56,027 nucleotides of DNA from Massilia sp. YIM B02443 (GTDB lineage Bacteria; Pseudomonadota; Gammaproteobacteria; Burkholderiales; Burkholderiaceae_D), in contig NZ_JASNRA010000008.1 of NCBI RefSeq assembly GCF_030411955.1, positions 160,254 through 216,280 on the forward strand, read 5' to 3'. The translations under genes and the position numbers were made by a program. Positions 1 to 7,186 of this stretch are shown one piece after another (the first letter of the stretch is position 1; each line of letters starts with the position of its first letter). The notes under the pieces were generated by a model that was not told the DNA's origin, made no database searches, and worked only from the letters and a program-made list of their open reading frames with translations.

Positions 1-1086
1 GCCGGTGATGTCGGCGATCTTGCGCGCCGAGGCGTCGATCGAGCCCATGGTGTCGACCACCTGGCCGACGATGGCGCCGCCGCGCTCGGCCACTTCGGAT
101 GCGGTCCTGGCCAGGCCGTTGGCCTGCAGCGCGTTGTCCGCGTTCTGGCGCACGGTGGAGGTCAGTTCCTCGATCGAGGCGGCGGTTTCTTCGAGCGAGC
201 TGGCCTGCTGCTCGGTGCGCGCCGACAGGTCCAGGTTGCCGGCGGCGATCTCGGTGGAGGCGGTGGAGATCGCGGTGGTGCCGTGCTGGACTTGCGCGAC
301 CACCGTCACCAGCGCATCGTTCATGCTGTGCAGGGCGCGCATCAGGTCGCCCACTTCGTCGCGCGGGTAGTCGCCGAAGTGGTTGCCCAGGTTGCCCGCG
401 GCGACCGTTTCGGCCACCGCCACGGCGGAACCGAGCGGCGCGATGATGCTGCGCGTGATCAGGAAGGCGCACACCGAACCGAGCGCCACGGTCAGCACGC
501 CGAGCAGGATCACCAGGCGCGTGCTGCGCGCATTGGCGGCCTCGATCTTGTGCGCCGTATCGTCGATGGCCTTGCGCTGCAGGTGCAGCAGGCTCTGGAC
601 CTTGGCGCCGTAGGCTGCCGCGGCCGGGGCGAACACTTCGTCATACTGGCGCTCGGCGCCGGGGCCGTCGCCGGCCTTGCGCGCATCCATCACCGCGACC
701 TTGCCATCCTGGTACTTCTTGCGCAGCGTAAGAATGGTCTGCAGGGTTTCTTTTTCTTCCGGCGAATCCAGCAAAACCTCCACCTTCTTGAGGATGGCGG
801 TGGTGTCGGTCACACTGTCGGCGATCGGCTTGGCGAACACGGTGGCGAGGGTGCTATCGGTGCTGCGCGAGATCAGCGAGGTGCGCGCGATGGCGGAATA
901 GGTCAGCACGTACCAGTCCGAAACCAGGCGTTCCTTGGTCAGCGGCTTGTCCATCATTTCCTTGGTGGCAGCTGCGCTGGTGTGGGTGTTGTACAGCGCC
1001 GTGGCGGTGCCGGCCAGCGCGAGAACGAGAATGAGGGCGAAACCGAAAGCCAGACGGGAGCCGATGCGTAAGTTGGTTAACAGCAT
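1..1086 (-). CDS. Methyl-accepting chemotaxis protein, 3' end beyond the window
   Basis: The reverse strand is open from an ATG at 1086 to the left edge (362 codons, no stop), so only the N-terminal part of a chemoreceptor is present. What can be seen: a TM helix at about residues 11-31, a periplasmic helical sensor region to about 185, a second TM at about 190-212, a HAMP linker (EVGDLMRAL near 248) and the start of the cytoplasmic signalling domain. The stretch LSARTEQQASSLEETAASIE marks the first methylation helix of Tsr-like receptors. By family knowledge it senses a periplasmic ligand and signals to CheA/CheW. The ligand cannot be inferred. No chemotaxis genes adjoin it, so it is probably an orphan receptor. 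Confidence 0.93.
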   Translation of the reverse strand, partial: MLLTNLRIGSRLAFGFALILVLALAGTATALYNTHTSAAATKEMMDKPLTKERLVSDWYVLTYSAIARTSLISRSTDSTLATVFAKPIADSVTDTTAILKKVEVLLDSPEEKETLQTILTLRKKYQDGKVAVMDARKAGDGPGAERQYDEVFAPAAAAYGAKVQSLLHLQRKAIDDTAHKIEAANARSTRLVILLGVLTVALGSVCAFLITRSIIAPLGSAVAVAETVAAGNLGNHFGDYPRDEVGDLMRALHSMNDALVTVVAQVQHGTTAISTASTEIAAGNLDLSARTEQQASSLEETAASIEELTSTVRQNADNALQANGLARTASEVAERGGAIVGQVVDTMGSIDASARKIADITG

Positions 1087-1311
1087 ATCGTTGATCCGTT
1101 GAAACGGGAAATTCCGCAAAGAAAGTATCTATCCTTTAGGCTTAAAAATAAACGAAAAAAAAGTATAGCGTTGTAATGACGCACCACACCATTCATTATT
1201 GATAATTCAATTGTTTTTTACTCATCCGTGCGCTGCGCATGGCTTATCAGTCCCGATGCTAAACTGGCAAGCCTGTTCAACACCGTGTTCAACATTGATA
1301 AGGGGATGACC

Positions 1312-2196
1312 ATGAAAGATCTCGTCAACGACGCGAGCAGCCTGCTCGGCGCGAGCGCCTACACCGACGGCCCCAAGCGCCGCGACTTCCTGAAAGTGGC
1401 GGCCGGCGCCGGCTTCGCCGCGGCGGCGCTGCCGGTGGCGGCGCAAACGATGATCCAGACCGATACCGACGGCCTGGACGCAGCCGACAGCATCCTGGTC
1501 ATCAACGGCCAGGACGTGCCGGTGTACCGCGCCCAGCCGCGCGGCAAGACGGACGTGCCGGTGATCCTGGTGATCTCCGAGATCTTCGGCGTGCACGAGC
1601 ACATCAAGGACGTGGCGCGCCGCTTCGCCAAGCAGGGCTATATGGCGATCGCGCCGGACCTGTTCGTGCGCCAGGGCGACCCGACCAAGGTGGCGAACAT
1701 CGCCGACCTGATGAAGGACATCATTTCCAAAACCCCGGATGCGCAGGTGATGTCCGACCTCGACACCGTGGTGGCCTGGGCCAAGCAGCGCGGCGGCAAT
1801 ACCGAGAAGCTGGGCATCACCGGTTTCTGCTGGGGCGGGCGCATCACCTGGCTGTACGCGGCGCACAACCTGAACGTGAAGGCCGGCGTGGCTTGGTACG
1901 GCCGGCTGGTGGGCGAGGCGACGCCGAATTCGCCCAAGCACCCGATCGACGTGGCGCAGAACCTGAAGGTGCCGGTGCTCGGCCTGTACGGCGGCAAGGA
2001 CACCGGCATTCCGCTGGAATCGGTCGAGCGCATGCGCGCCGCGCTGGACAAGGGCAACAGCCGCTCGAGCATCCACGTGTACCCGAATTCGGGCCACGCC
2101 TTCCACGCCGACTACCGTCCGAGCTTCAACGCGGCCGATGCCAAGGACGGCTGGAACCGCGCGCTGGCCTGGTTCCGCCAGCACGGCGTGGCGTGA
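1312..2196 (+). CDS. Dienelactone hydrolase family protein, Tat-type signal
   Basis: Alpha/beta hydrolase of 294 residues. The N-terminus has a short leader, the twin-arginine-like motif KRRDFLK (22-28) and a hydrophobic stretch ending in AAQ near 45, which suggests export. The DLH catalytic triad is visible: nucleophile Cys173 in GFCWGG, Asp230 in GGKDTGIP and His262 in SGHAFHAD. DLH enzymes hydrolyse cyclic enol-lactones in chloroaromatic degradation, but exported homologues have unassigned substrates. The ATG at 1312 is preferred because AGGGG at 1301-1305 sits six bases upstream. An in-frame ATG at 1306 and another at 1228 are poorly placed. No other aromatic-degradation genes adjoin it. 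Confidence 0.9.
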   Translation: MKDLVNDASSLLGASAYTDGPKRRDFLKVAAGAGFAAAALPVAAQTMIQTDTDGLDAADSILVINGQDVPVYRAQPRGKTDVPVILVISEIFGVHEHIKDVARRFAKQGYMAIAPDLFVRQGDPTKVANIADLMKDIISKTPDAQVMSDLDTVVAWAKQRGGNTEKLGITGFCWGGRITWLYAAHNLNVKAGVAWYGRLVGEATPNSPKHPIDVAQNLKVPVLGLYGGKDTGIPLESVERMRAALDKGNSRSSIHVYPNSGHAFHADYRPSFNAADAKDGWNRALAWFRQHGVA

Positions 2197-2208
2197 GGCC
2201 CGCACGGC

Positions 2209-2239
2209 TTGCACGGCCGCAGGCGCGGGACGGTACAAT
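2209..2239 (+). promoter_or_regulatory. Probable sigma-70 promoter for the ZIP transporter
   Basis: TTGCAC at 2209-2214 and TACAAT at 2234-2239 are separated by 19 bp, slightly long for sigma-70. The ATG inside the -10 box opens a frame of only nine codons that stops at 2267, in the same frame as the ZIP gene, so that ATG is unlikely to be its start. Confidence 0.5.
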
Positions 2240-2285
2240 GTCCGGTTTTGCGGCTCGTCGCAAGTAAAGAACAAGAGGCTTCGAA

Positions 2286-3068
2286 ATCGCTCCGCTTTTA
2301 GACCCGACACTGGGCTCCATCCTCCTGGCGACCGTCATCGCCGGCGTCGTCAGCATCTCCGGGGCTGCCTTCTTCTCGTTTACGCTGCTGTCCAAGGCGG
2401 TGGAGAAGATGGTCAGCCTGTCGGTCGGCATCATGCTGGCGACCTCGCTGCTGCACGCGCTGCCGGAAGCATTCGACTCGGGCGCCGACACCCACAGCCT
2501 GTTCGCCACGCTGCTGGGCGGCCTGCTGGCGTTTTTCCTGCTCGAGAAGGTGGCGCTGCTGCGCCACTCGCACCACCACGAGGGCGACGGTCATCACCAC
2601 GCGCATGGCCACGACGCGCGCGAGGCGGGCAAGTCGGGCTGGATGATCCTGCTCGGCGACGGCATGCACAACTTCACCGACGGCATCCTGATCGCGGCGG
2701 CGTTCCTGGCCGACCCGGAGCTGGGCATCGTCACCGCCCTGGCGATCGTGGCGCACGAGATTCCGCAGGAGATCGGGGACTTCATCGTGCTGCTCAATGC
2801 CGGGTTCTCGCGCTTGCGGGCGTATGTGTTCAATCTGTTGTGCAGCCTGATGGCGGTGGTGGGCGGTCTGCTTGGCTACTACACGCTGGATCGGGCGAGC
2901 GGTCTGATTCCGTACGTGTTGGTGTTTGCGTCGTCGGGGTTCATTTATATTGCGGTGAGCGATCTGATGCCGCAGATGCAGCGGCGCTCGACGGTGAAGG
3001 AGTCGGTGCCGCAGGTGCTGTTGATCGCGTTGGGCGTGGCGGCGGTGGTGGCGTTGCACGCGTTTTAA
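2286..3068 (+). CDS. ZIP family divalent metal transporter
   Basis: Integral inner-membrane metal (Zn/Fe/Mn) importer of about 260 residues, close to the size of ZupT. A His-rich loop lies at about residues 93-111, followed by the metal-site signatures GDGMHNFTDGILIA (TM4) and AHEIPQEIGDF (TM5). The open frame runs from a stop at 2265 and has no ATG, GTG or TTG before GTG 2400. That start would delete the first TM (about 2313-2400), so ATC at 2286 is taken as start, with AGAGG at 2274-2278 seven bases upstream. CTG 2310 is a weaker alternative. Codon choice shifts towards G/T-ending codons in the last 250 bases. The family assignment is secure; the start is not. Confidence 0.85.
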   Translation: MAPLLDPTLGSILLATVIAGVVSISGAAFFSFTLLSKAVEKMVSLSVGIMLATSLLHALPEAFDSGADTHSLFATLLGGLLAFFLLEKVALLRHSHHHEGDGHHHAHGHDAREAGKSGWMILLGDGMHNFTDGILIAAAFLADPELGIVTALAIVAHEIPQEIGDFIVLLNAGFSRLRAYVFNLLCSLMAVVGGLLGYYTLDRASGLIPYVLVFASSGFIYIAVSDLMPQMQRRSTVKESVPQVLLIALGVAAVVALHAF

Positions 3069-3081
3069 ACGGTCGTACGCA

Positions 3082-3146
3082 GTGCTGTTTGCGTTAGCGG
3101 CTGCGATGCGAACTTGGGGGCGTAATGCCAATGGCATTACGCCCCC
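3082..3146. repeat. Intergenic repeat with perfect 14-bp hairpin
   Basis: Bases 3082-3117 resemble the block after proC at 43591-43627 (about 32 of 37 positions), ending in AACTTGG. Then comes a perfect 14-bp inverted repeat, 3116-3129 against 3133-3146, with a three-base AAT loop. There is no T-run, so it is not a standard terminator, though a hairpin between two same-strand genes could stabilise the upstream mRNA end. Confidence 0.7.
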
Positions 3147-3182
3147 TAAGTCCTGTGAACAGCCAATAATGTAGAACGTGGC

Positions 3183-4439
3183 ATGAACCGTCGAGAACCC
3201 TCCGAACTGATCGCGCTTCTGAGACACGTAGCCAAATGGCTCCCCCTCTCGCTCGCCGTCGCCGTGCTCGCCGGCACCGCCTCCGCCTTCTTCCTCTTCG
3301 CCCTCGACTGGGCCACCGGCACCCGCAGCGCCCACCCCTGGCTGATCTGGCTCCTGCCCATCGCCGGCTTCGCGGTCGGCTGGATCTACCTGCGTTTCGC
3401 CGGCCGCGCCGAATTCGGCAACAACCTCCTGATCGACGAGATCCACGACCCGAAACAGACCATCCCGCTGCGCATGGCGCCGCTGGTCCTGGGCGGCACC
3501 GTCATCTCTCACCTGTTCGGCGCCTCGGTCGGCCGTGAAGGCACCGCCGTCCAAATGGGCGGCGCCCTGGCCGATCAAATTACGCACCGCTTCAAGCTCG
3601 GCCTGGAAGACCGCCGCATCGTCCTGATGGCCGGCATCGCCGCCGGCTTCGCCTCGGTATTCGGCACGCCGCTGGCCGGCGCCGTATTCGCCATCGAGGT
3701 GCTGGTCATCGGCCGCCTGCGTCACGACGCCATCCTGCCGTGTCTCGTGGCGGCGGTGACGGCCGATGCGGTCGGCCTGTGGTGGGGCGTGCGCCACACC
3801 CACTATCCGCTGGACGCGATCCCGCCGCTGTCGGCATGGGGCGTCGGCGCCATGATGCTGGCCGGCGCCGTGTTCGGCCTGGTCGGGCGTGCGTTTGCCG
3901 CATCGACCCATGCGCTGGGCTGCTGGATGCGTGCCCGCATTGCGTACGCACCGCTGCGGCCGTTCGTGGGCGGCCTGATCGTCGCCGTCGCGGTCTGGCT
4001 GATCGGCACCGAGCGCTACATCGGCCTGGGCATCCCGGTGATCGTGGAATCGTTCCAGCAGCCGGTTGCGTGGTATGACTGGCTGGCCAAGATGGCGCTC
4101 ACGGTGCTGTCGCTGGGGACCGGTTTCAAGGGTGGGGAGGTGACGCCGCTGTTCTACATCGGCGCCACGCTGGGCAATGCGCTGGCGCCGCTGCTGCACA
4201 TGCCGTTCGCGCTGCTGGCGGGGATTGGCTTCGTGGCGGTGTTCGCGGGGGCAGCCAATGTGCCGCTGGCGTCGACGCTGATGGCGATGGAATTGTTTGG
4301 GGCCGAAATCGGCGTGTATGCGATGATGGCATGCGTGGTCAGCTATCTGTTCTCAGGCCACGCAGGCATTTATCGTTCACAGCGAATCGGCCGCATGAAG
4401 CCGGGCTATCGACAACCCGACCGCGACAATTCAGAGTAA
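3183..4439 (+). CDS. ClC family chloride channel/antiporter
   Basis: 418-residue polytopic membrane protein of the voltage-gated chloride channel (ClC) family. The signature GREGTAVQMGG at 117-127 holds the gating glutamate (Glu119) and corresponds to GREGP of characterised ClCs. GTGFKGGEVTPLFYIGATLG, in the C-terminal half, corresponds to the second conserved pore element. No C-terminal CBS domains are present. Family members move Cl- or exchange Cl-/H+; whether this is channel or antiporter is not readable from sequence, although the gating Glu favours exchange. It starts at an ATG 114 bp after the ZIP gene, separated by the hairpin repeat, so it may have its own promoter. Confidence 0.92.
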   Translation: MNRREPSELIALLRHVAKWLPLSLAVAVLAGTASAFFLFALDWATGTRSAHPWLIWLLPIAGFAVGWIYLRFAGRAEFGNNLLIDEIHDPKQTIPLRMAPLVLGGTVISHLFGASVGREGTAVQMGGALADQITHRFKLGLEDRRIVLMAGIAAGFASVFGTPLAGAVFAIEVLVIGRLRHDAILPCLVAAVTADAVGLWWGVRHTHYPLDAIPPLSAWGVGAMMLAGAVFGLVGRAFAASTHALGCWMRARIAYAPLRPFVGGLIVAVAVWLIGTERYIGLGIPVIVESFQQPVAWYDWLAKMALTVLSLGTGFKGGEVTPLFYIGATLGNALAPLLHMPFALLAGIGFVAVFAGAANVPLASTLMAMELFGAEIGVYAMMACVVSYLFSGHAGIYRSQRIGRMKPGYRQPDRDNSE

Positions 4440-4476
4440 AACCATCTGCCAGACCTGTTTGTGATTGGGCTTCGTC

Positions 4477-5427
4477 ATGCATGCGAAATTGGATCGAATC
4501 CGCGGTGGAGTTTACGGTTTGCTGGTCGGGGATGCCCTGGGGGTGCCTTATGAATTTTCGCCGCCAGCAAGCATCCCTGAACGACACCTGATCGACATGT
4601 CTCCGCCGAGCAGCTTTGCCCGGGCGCATAGCGGCGTCCCTGAAGGGACCTGGAGTGACGATGGCGCGCAAGCGCTGACGCTATTGAAGTCTCTTGTCGA
4701 GTGCGAATCGCTCGACCTTCGGCGATTCACCGATGGCTTGTTGGACTGGTACCGCAATGGCTCCATGACGCCAGACGGAAGAGTTTTCGATATCGGTAAC
4801 CAGACAATGCAGGCGCTTCGGATTTACGCATTGCACGGTAATCCACTTACGTGCAGTCCGTTCGACGATTGGAACAATGGCAATGGTTCACTGATGCGGA
4901 CGCTTCCATGCGCATTCATATCGCCATCGACCGCGACGAATATCATCGACCGCGCCAGGCGCCAAAGTCTGCCAACACATGCTCATCTACGTTCACAACT
5001 GGCTTGCGCCCTTTATTCGCTGATGGCATGGCAGATGGTCGAAGGTAAAGGGCCCGTCGACGCACTCGATTATGCGCAAGATACTCTCGAGGAAGCCCTC
5101 AACCCGGCAGAGAAAACGGAGCTTGGCATTATCCTGGACGGCCGCCTGGACCCGTCAATGGGGTCCGGGTATGTCGTCGACAGTCTTTGGTCGGCGATAC
5201 GATGCGTGCTTGCGACGGATAACTATGAGGATTGCGTTCGCGAAGCGATCGCTCTCGGCAACGATACAGATACCACGGCCTGCATCGCCGGCGGTCTGGC
5301 AGGCATATTCTATGGCGAGCAAGCCATTCCAGAACGGTGGAGACAAGCCTTGAAAGGTCGAGCCATCGTCGAGGAACTGCTTGAACAACTGGCAGTTCCG
5401 GCGGATTTTCCGTCTGGTGCGAAGTGA
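4477..5427 (+). CDS. ADP-ribosylglycohydrolase family protein
   Basis: 316-residue member of the ARH/DraG fold. Motifs in order: GDALGVPYEF near the N-terminus, the metal-binding stretch WSDDGAQAL (about 60-68), GNGSLMRTLP in the middle and GNDTDTTACIAGGLAG near the C-terminus. The acidic residues bind the metal pair that positions ADP-ribose. The family removes ADP-ribose from proteins, nucleic acids or small molecules; the target here is unknown. No DraT-like or other ADP-ribosyltransferase lies nearby. ATG 4477 is chosen over an in-frame TTG at 4465. Base composition and codon use look less GC-biased than the flanking genes, suggesting transfer. Confidence 0.9.
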   Translation: MHAKLDRIRGGVYGLLVGDALGVPYEFSPPASIPERHLIDMSPPSSFARAHSGVPEGTWSDDGAQALTLLKSLVECESLDLRRFTDGLLDWYRNGSMTPDGRVFDIGNQTMQALRIYALHGNPLTCSPFDDWNNGNGSLMRTLPCAFISPSTATNIIDRARRQSLPTHAHLRSQLACALYSLMAWQMVEGKGPVDALDYAQDTLEEALNPAEKTELGIILDGRLDPSMGSGYVVDSLWSAIRCVLATDNYEDCVREAIALGNDTDTTACIAGGLAGIFYGEQAIPERWRQALKGRAIVEELLEQLAVPADFPSGAK

Positions 5428-5639
5428 TGGAGTCGCCCGATTTGTCGGCAGCGCAAGTCGGCCTTTAGCGACCGGCCGTTTCGTACGCCAAGAGGGTCAG
5501 TAGGCCAAGGCTTGTCGAAGACGCGCAGACCTTCCTTGTAGCTGATAAGAGCCCGGGTCGAACGCTGTCGTACACTCGACTGACAGCAACCGGCCGGAAG
5601 CGTACATCGACCAATCCATGAAAGCGTGCATCAAGCGCC

Positions 5640-5978
5640 ATGAAAAACACCTTATCGACACTGGGCCGCATGGTGCTGGTCCTCATCGCTGCGATCACGT
5701 TGACCCTCTTGTCGGTGCGTATAGAGCGTATCGGTCCTGATCTCATCCAATACGGGAACGTTTGCGGACCCGCTGGCATGGATCCCTGCTATAAGCCCGC
5801 ATTGAAGGGCGGCTTTCCGGTTCCGTATCTGGTTGATGCGCCAGGCATCTCCGTACAGCGACAGCTCGCGTTTTTCGAGGACAATCTGCACCCATGGGCC
5901 TTGACCGCCGACATCGCTCTGTATTTCGCAATCCTGATGTCGATTGTCTGGGCCGTCAGGCGTCGCCGGTCGAAGTGA
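5640..5978 (+). CDS. Small hypothetical membrane protein
   Basis: 112-residue protein with an N-terminal TM helix (about 10-25), an extracytoplasmic loop of about 55 residues with two cysteines (NVCGPAGMDPCYKP) and a C-terminal TM helix (about 88-106) ending in RRRRSK. The positive tail predicts both termini in the cytoplasm; the cysteines could form a disulfide outside. I recognise no family. It follows the ADP-ribosylglycohydrolase on the same strand after 212 bp in which I see no gene, and shares its less GC-biased composition, so both may have arrived together. Confidence 0.65.
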   Translation: MKNTLSTLGRMVLVLIAAITLTLLSVRIERIGPDLIQYGNVCGPAGMDPCYKPALKGGFPVPYLVDAPGISVQRQLAFFEDNLHPWALTADIALYFAILMSIVWAVRRRRSK

Positions 5979-6046
5979 AAGTCATGTAAAGCCTTGGTCC
6001 AGCGCGCCTTCAAAGGCTGCGTGCTTGACCGCGCCGGCAAACCAAT

Positions 6047-6895
6047 TCAGTTTTTGGCGACCGGCCGCGACGGATCGCCAACCCACTCGCTCCACGACCC
6101 CGGATACAGCGCCGCCCCCGGCATCCCGGCCACTTCCAGCGCCAGCAGATTGTGGCAAGCCGTCACCCCCGACCCGCACTGCATGATCGCCCGCGCCGGA
6201 TCGTCTACCAGGGCCCCGAACTCCTCACGCAGCTGCTCGCCCGGCTTGAACCGCCCATCCGCCTGCAGGTTATCCTTGAAGAAGCGGTTCTTCGCCCCCG
6301 GAATATGCCCGCCGACCGGATCGATGGTCTCGTTCTCGCCGCGGAAGCGATCGGCCGCGCGCGCGTCGATGACGATGCGCTGCCCATGCTCCAGGTTGTC
6401 CATCACCTCGGAAACGGTCACGGTCGGCACGAACGGCGCCCGCACGCTGAACGCGCCGCGCGGCTTGACCGGCGCCTCGGTCGTCAACGCCTGCCCGGCC
6501 GCCTGCCACGCCGCCATCCCGCCATCGAGCACCGCCACCGCCTCATGCCCCAGCCAGCGCAGCAGCCACCACAAGCGCGCCGCGAACATGCCGCCATGCG
6601 CGTCATACGCCACCACCTGAGAATCGTCATCGATCCCGAACGCACGCAGCGCCTCGGCCAGCGCCTCTTTTTCAGGCAAGGGATGGCGCCCACGGAACAC
6701 CCCGTCCGCACCATGTTTGGCGCCCGACAGCACGTGCTCGATATCGGCGAACACCGCACCGGGCAGGTGGCCAATGGCATAGCCTTCGCGGCCGGCCGCG
6801 AGGTTCATCAGGTCATGGCGGCAGTCGACCACGACCCATTTCGGATCATCGATGTGGTTCGATAACGCTGCGGCCGGGATCAGGGTCTTGTACAT
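6047..6895 (-). CDS. sseA: 3-mercaptopyruvate sulfurtransferase (tandem rhodanese)
   Basis: 282-residue protein with two rhodanese domains. The N-terminal domain is inactive (Asp-Ala-His replaces the cysteine loop near 98-100). The C-terminal domain has active-site loop CGSGVTAC starting at Cys240. CG(S/T)GVTA is the mercaptopyruvate-type loop, unlike the CRxGxT loop of thiosulfate sulfurtransferases. It transfers sulfur from 3-mercaptopyruvate to thiols or cyanide in the cytoplasm. ATG 6895 is preferred over GTG 6901 because GAGGAG (6906-6901) lies five bases upstream. Its ribosome-binding region directly abuts a decayed EamA gene end, so its promoter region may have been rearranged. Confidence 0.92.
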   Translation of the reverse strand: MYKTLIPAAALSNHIDDPKWVVVDCRHDLMNLAAGREGYAIGHLPGAVFADIEHVLSGAKHGADGVFRGRHPLPEKEALAEALRAFGIDDDSQVVAYDAHGGMFAARLWWLLRWLGHEAVAVLDGGMAAWQAAGQALTTEAPVKPRGAFSVRAPFVPTVTVSEVMDNLEHGQRIVIDARAADRFRGENETIDPVGGHIPGAKNRFFKDNLQADGRFKPGEQLREEFGALVDDPARAIMQCGSGVTACHNLLALEVAGMPGAALYPGSWSEWVGDPSRPVAKN

Positions 6896-6903
6896 GCGCA
6901 CTC

Positions 6904-6982
6904 CTCAGGTTTCACTGGAGATCGGATCGGTGTCCGTGACGACGGCACGGCGCCGTCCTGCACGTATTGTAGAACGTCGCAG
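6904..6982 (-). pseudogene. Relic of the 3' end of an EamA transporter gene
   Basis: About 79 bases match the last part of the EamA gene at 9513-9594 at roughly 85 percent, same orientation, including the stop TGA. Encoded residues AATFYNT are readable, then a two-base deletion relative to the intact copy breaks the frame. Beyond about 6985 similarity is lost. This is the remnant of a duplicated or partly deleted gene, or one arm of a direct repeat bracketing the GGDEF-EAL gene. Confidence 0.7.
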
Positions 6983-7186
6983 CGACCACGCGCTGAACGG
7001 CTGGATGCGAATACCCCGTCCGGGAAGCGCGACCCGCACATCAGCGACTCGACAGGGTCATGCCAGATCACGCCTACATACAGACGGTACTCCGGCGTAC
7101 AAGAGTTCCTGCAATGCAATGCTACTATATTTCACTTGCGCAATAAAAATTGCCAACGTTGCATCTGTTTGGGTTTGGAAAACATT

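Noticed and set aside
2238..2267. Nine-codon leader peptide before the ZIP gene
   Set aside because: Its ATG is inside the probable -10 box, so it would not be transcribed from that promoter.
5428..5639. A gene between the ADP-ribosylglycohydrolase and the small membrane protein
   Set aside because: A short reverse frame exists but its product is low in complexity and overlaps the start of the next gene; nothing supports it.
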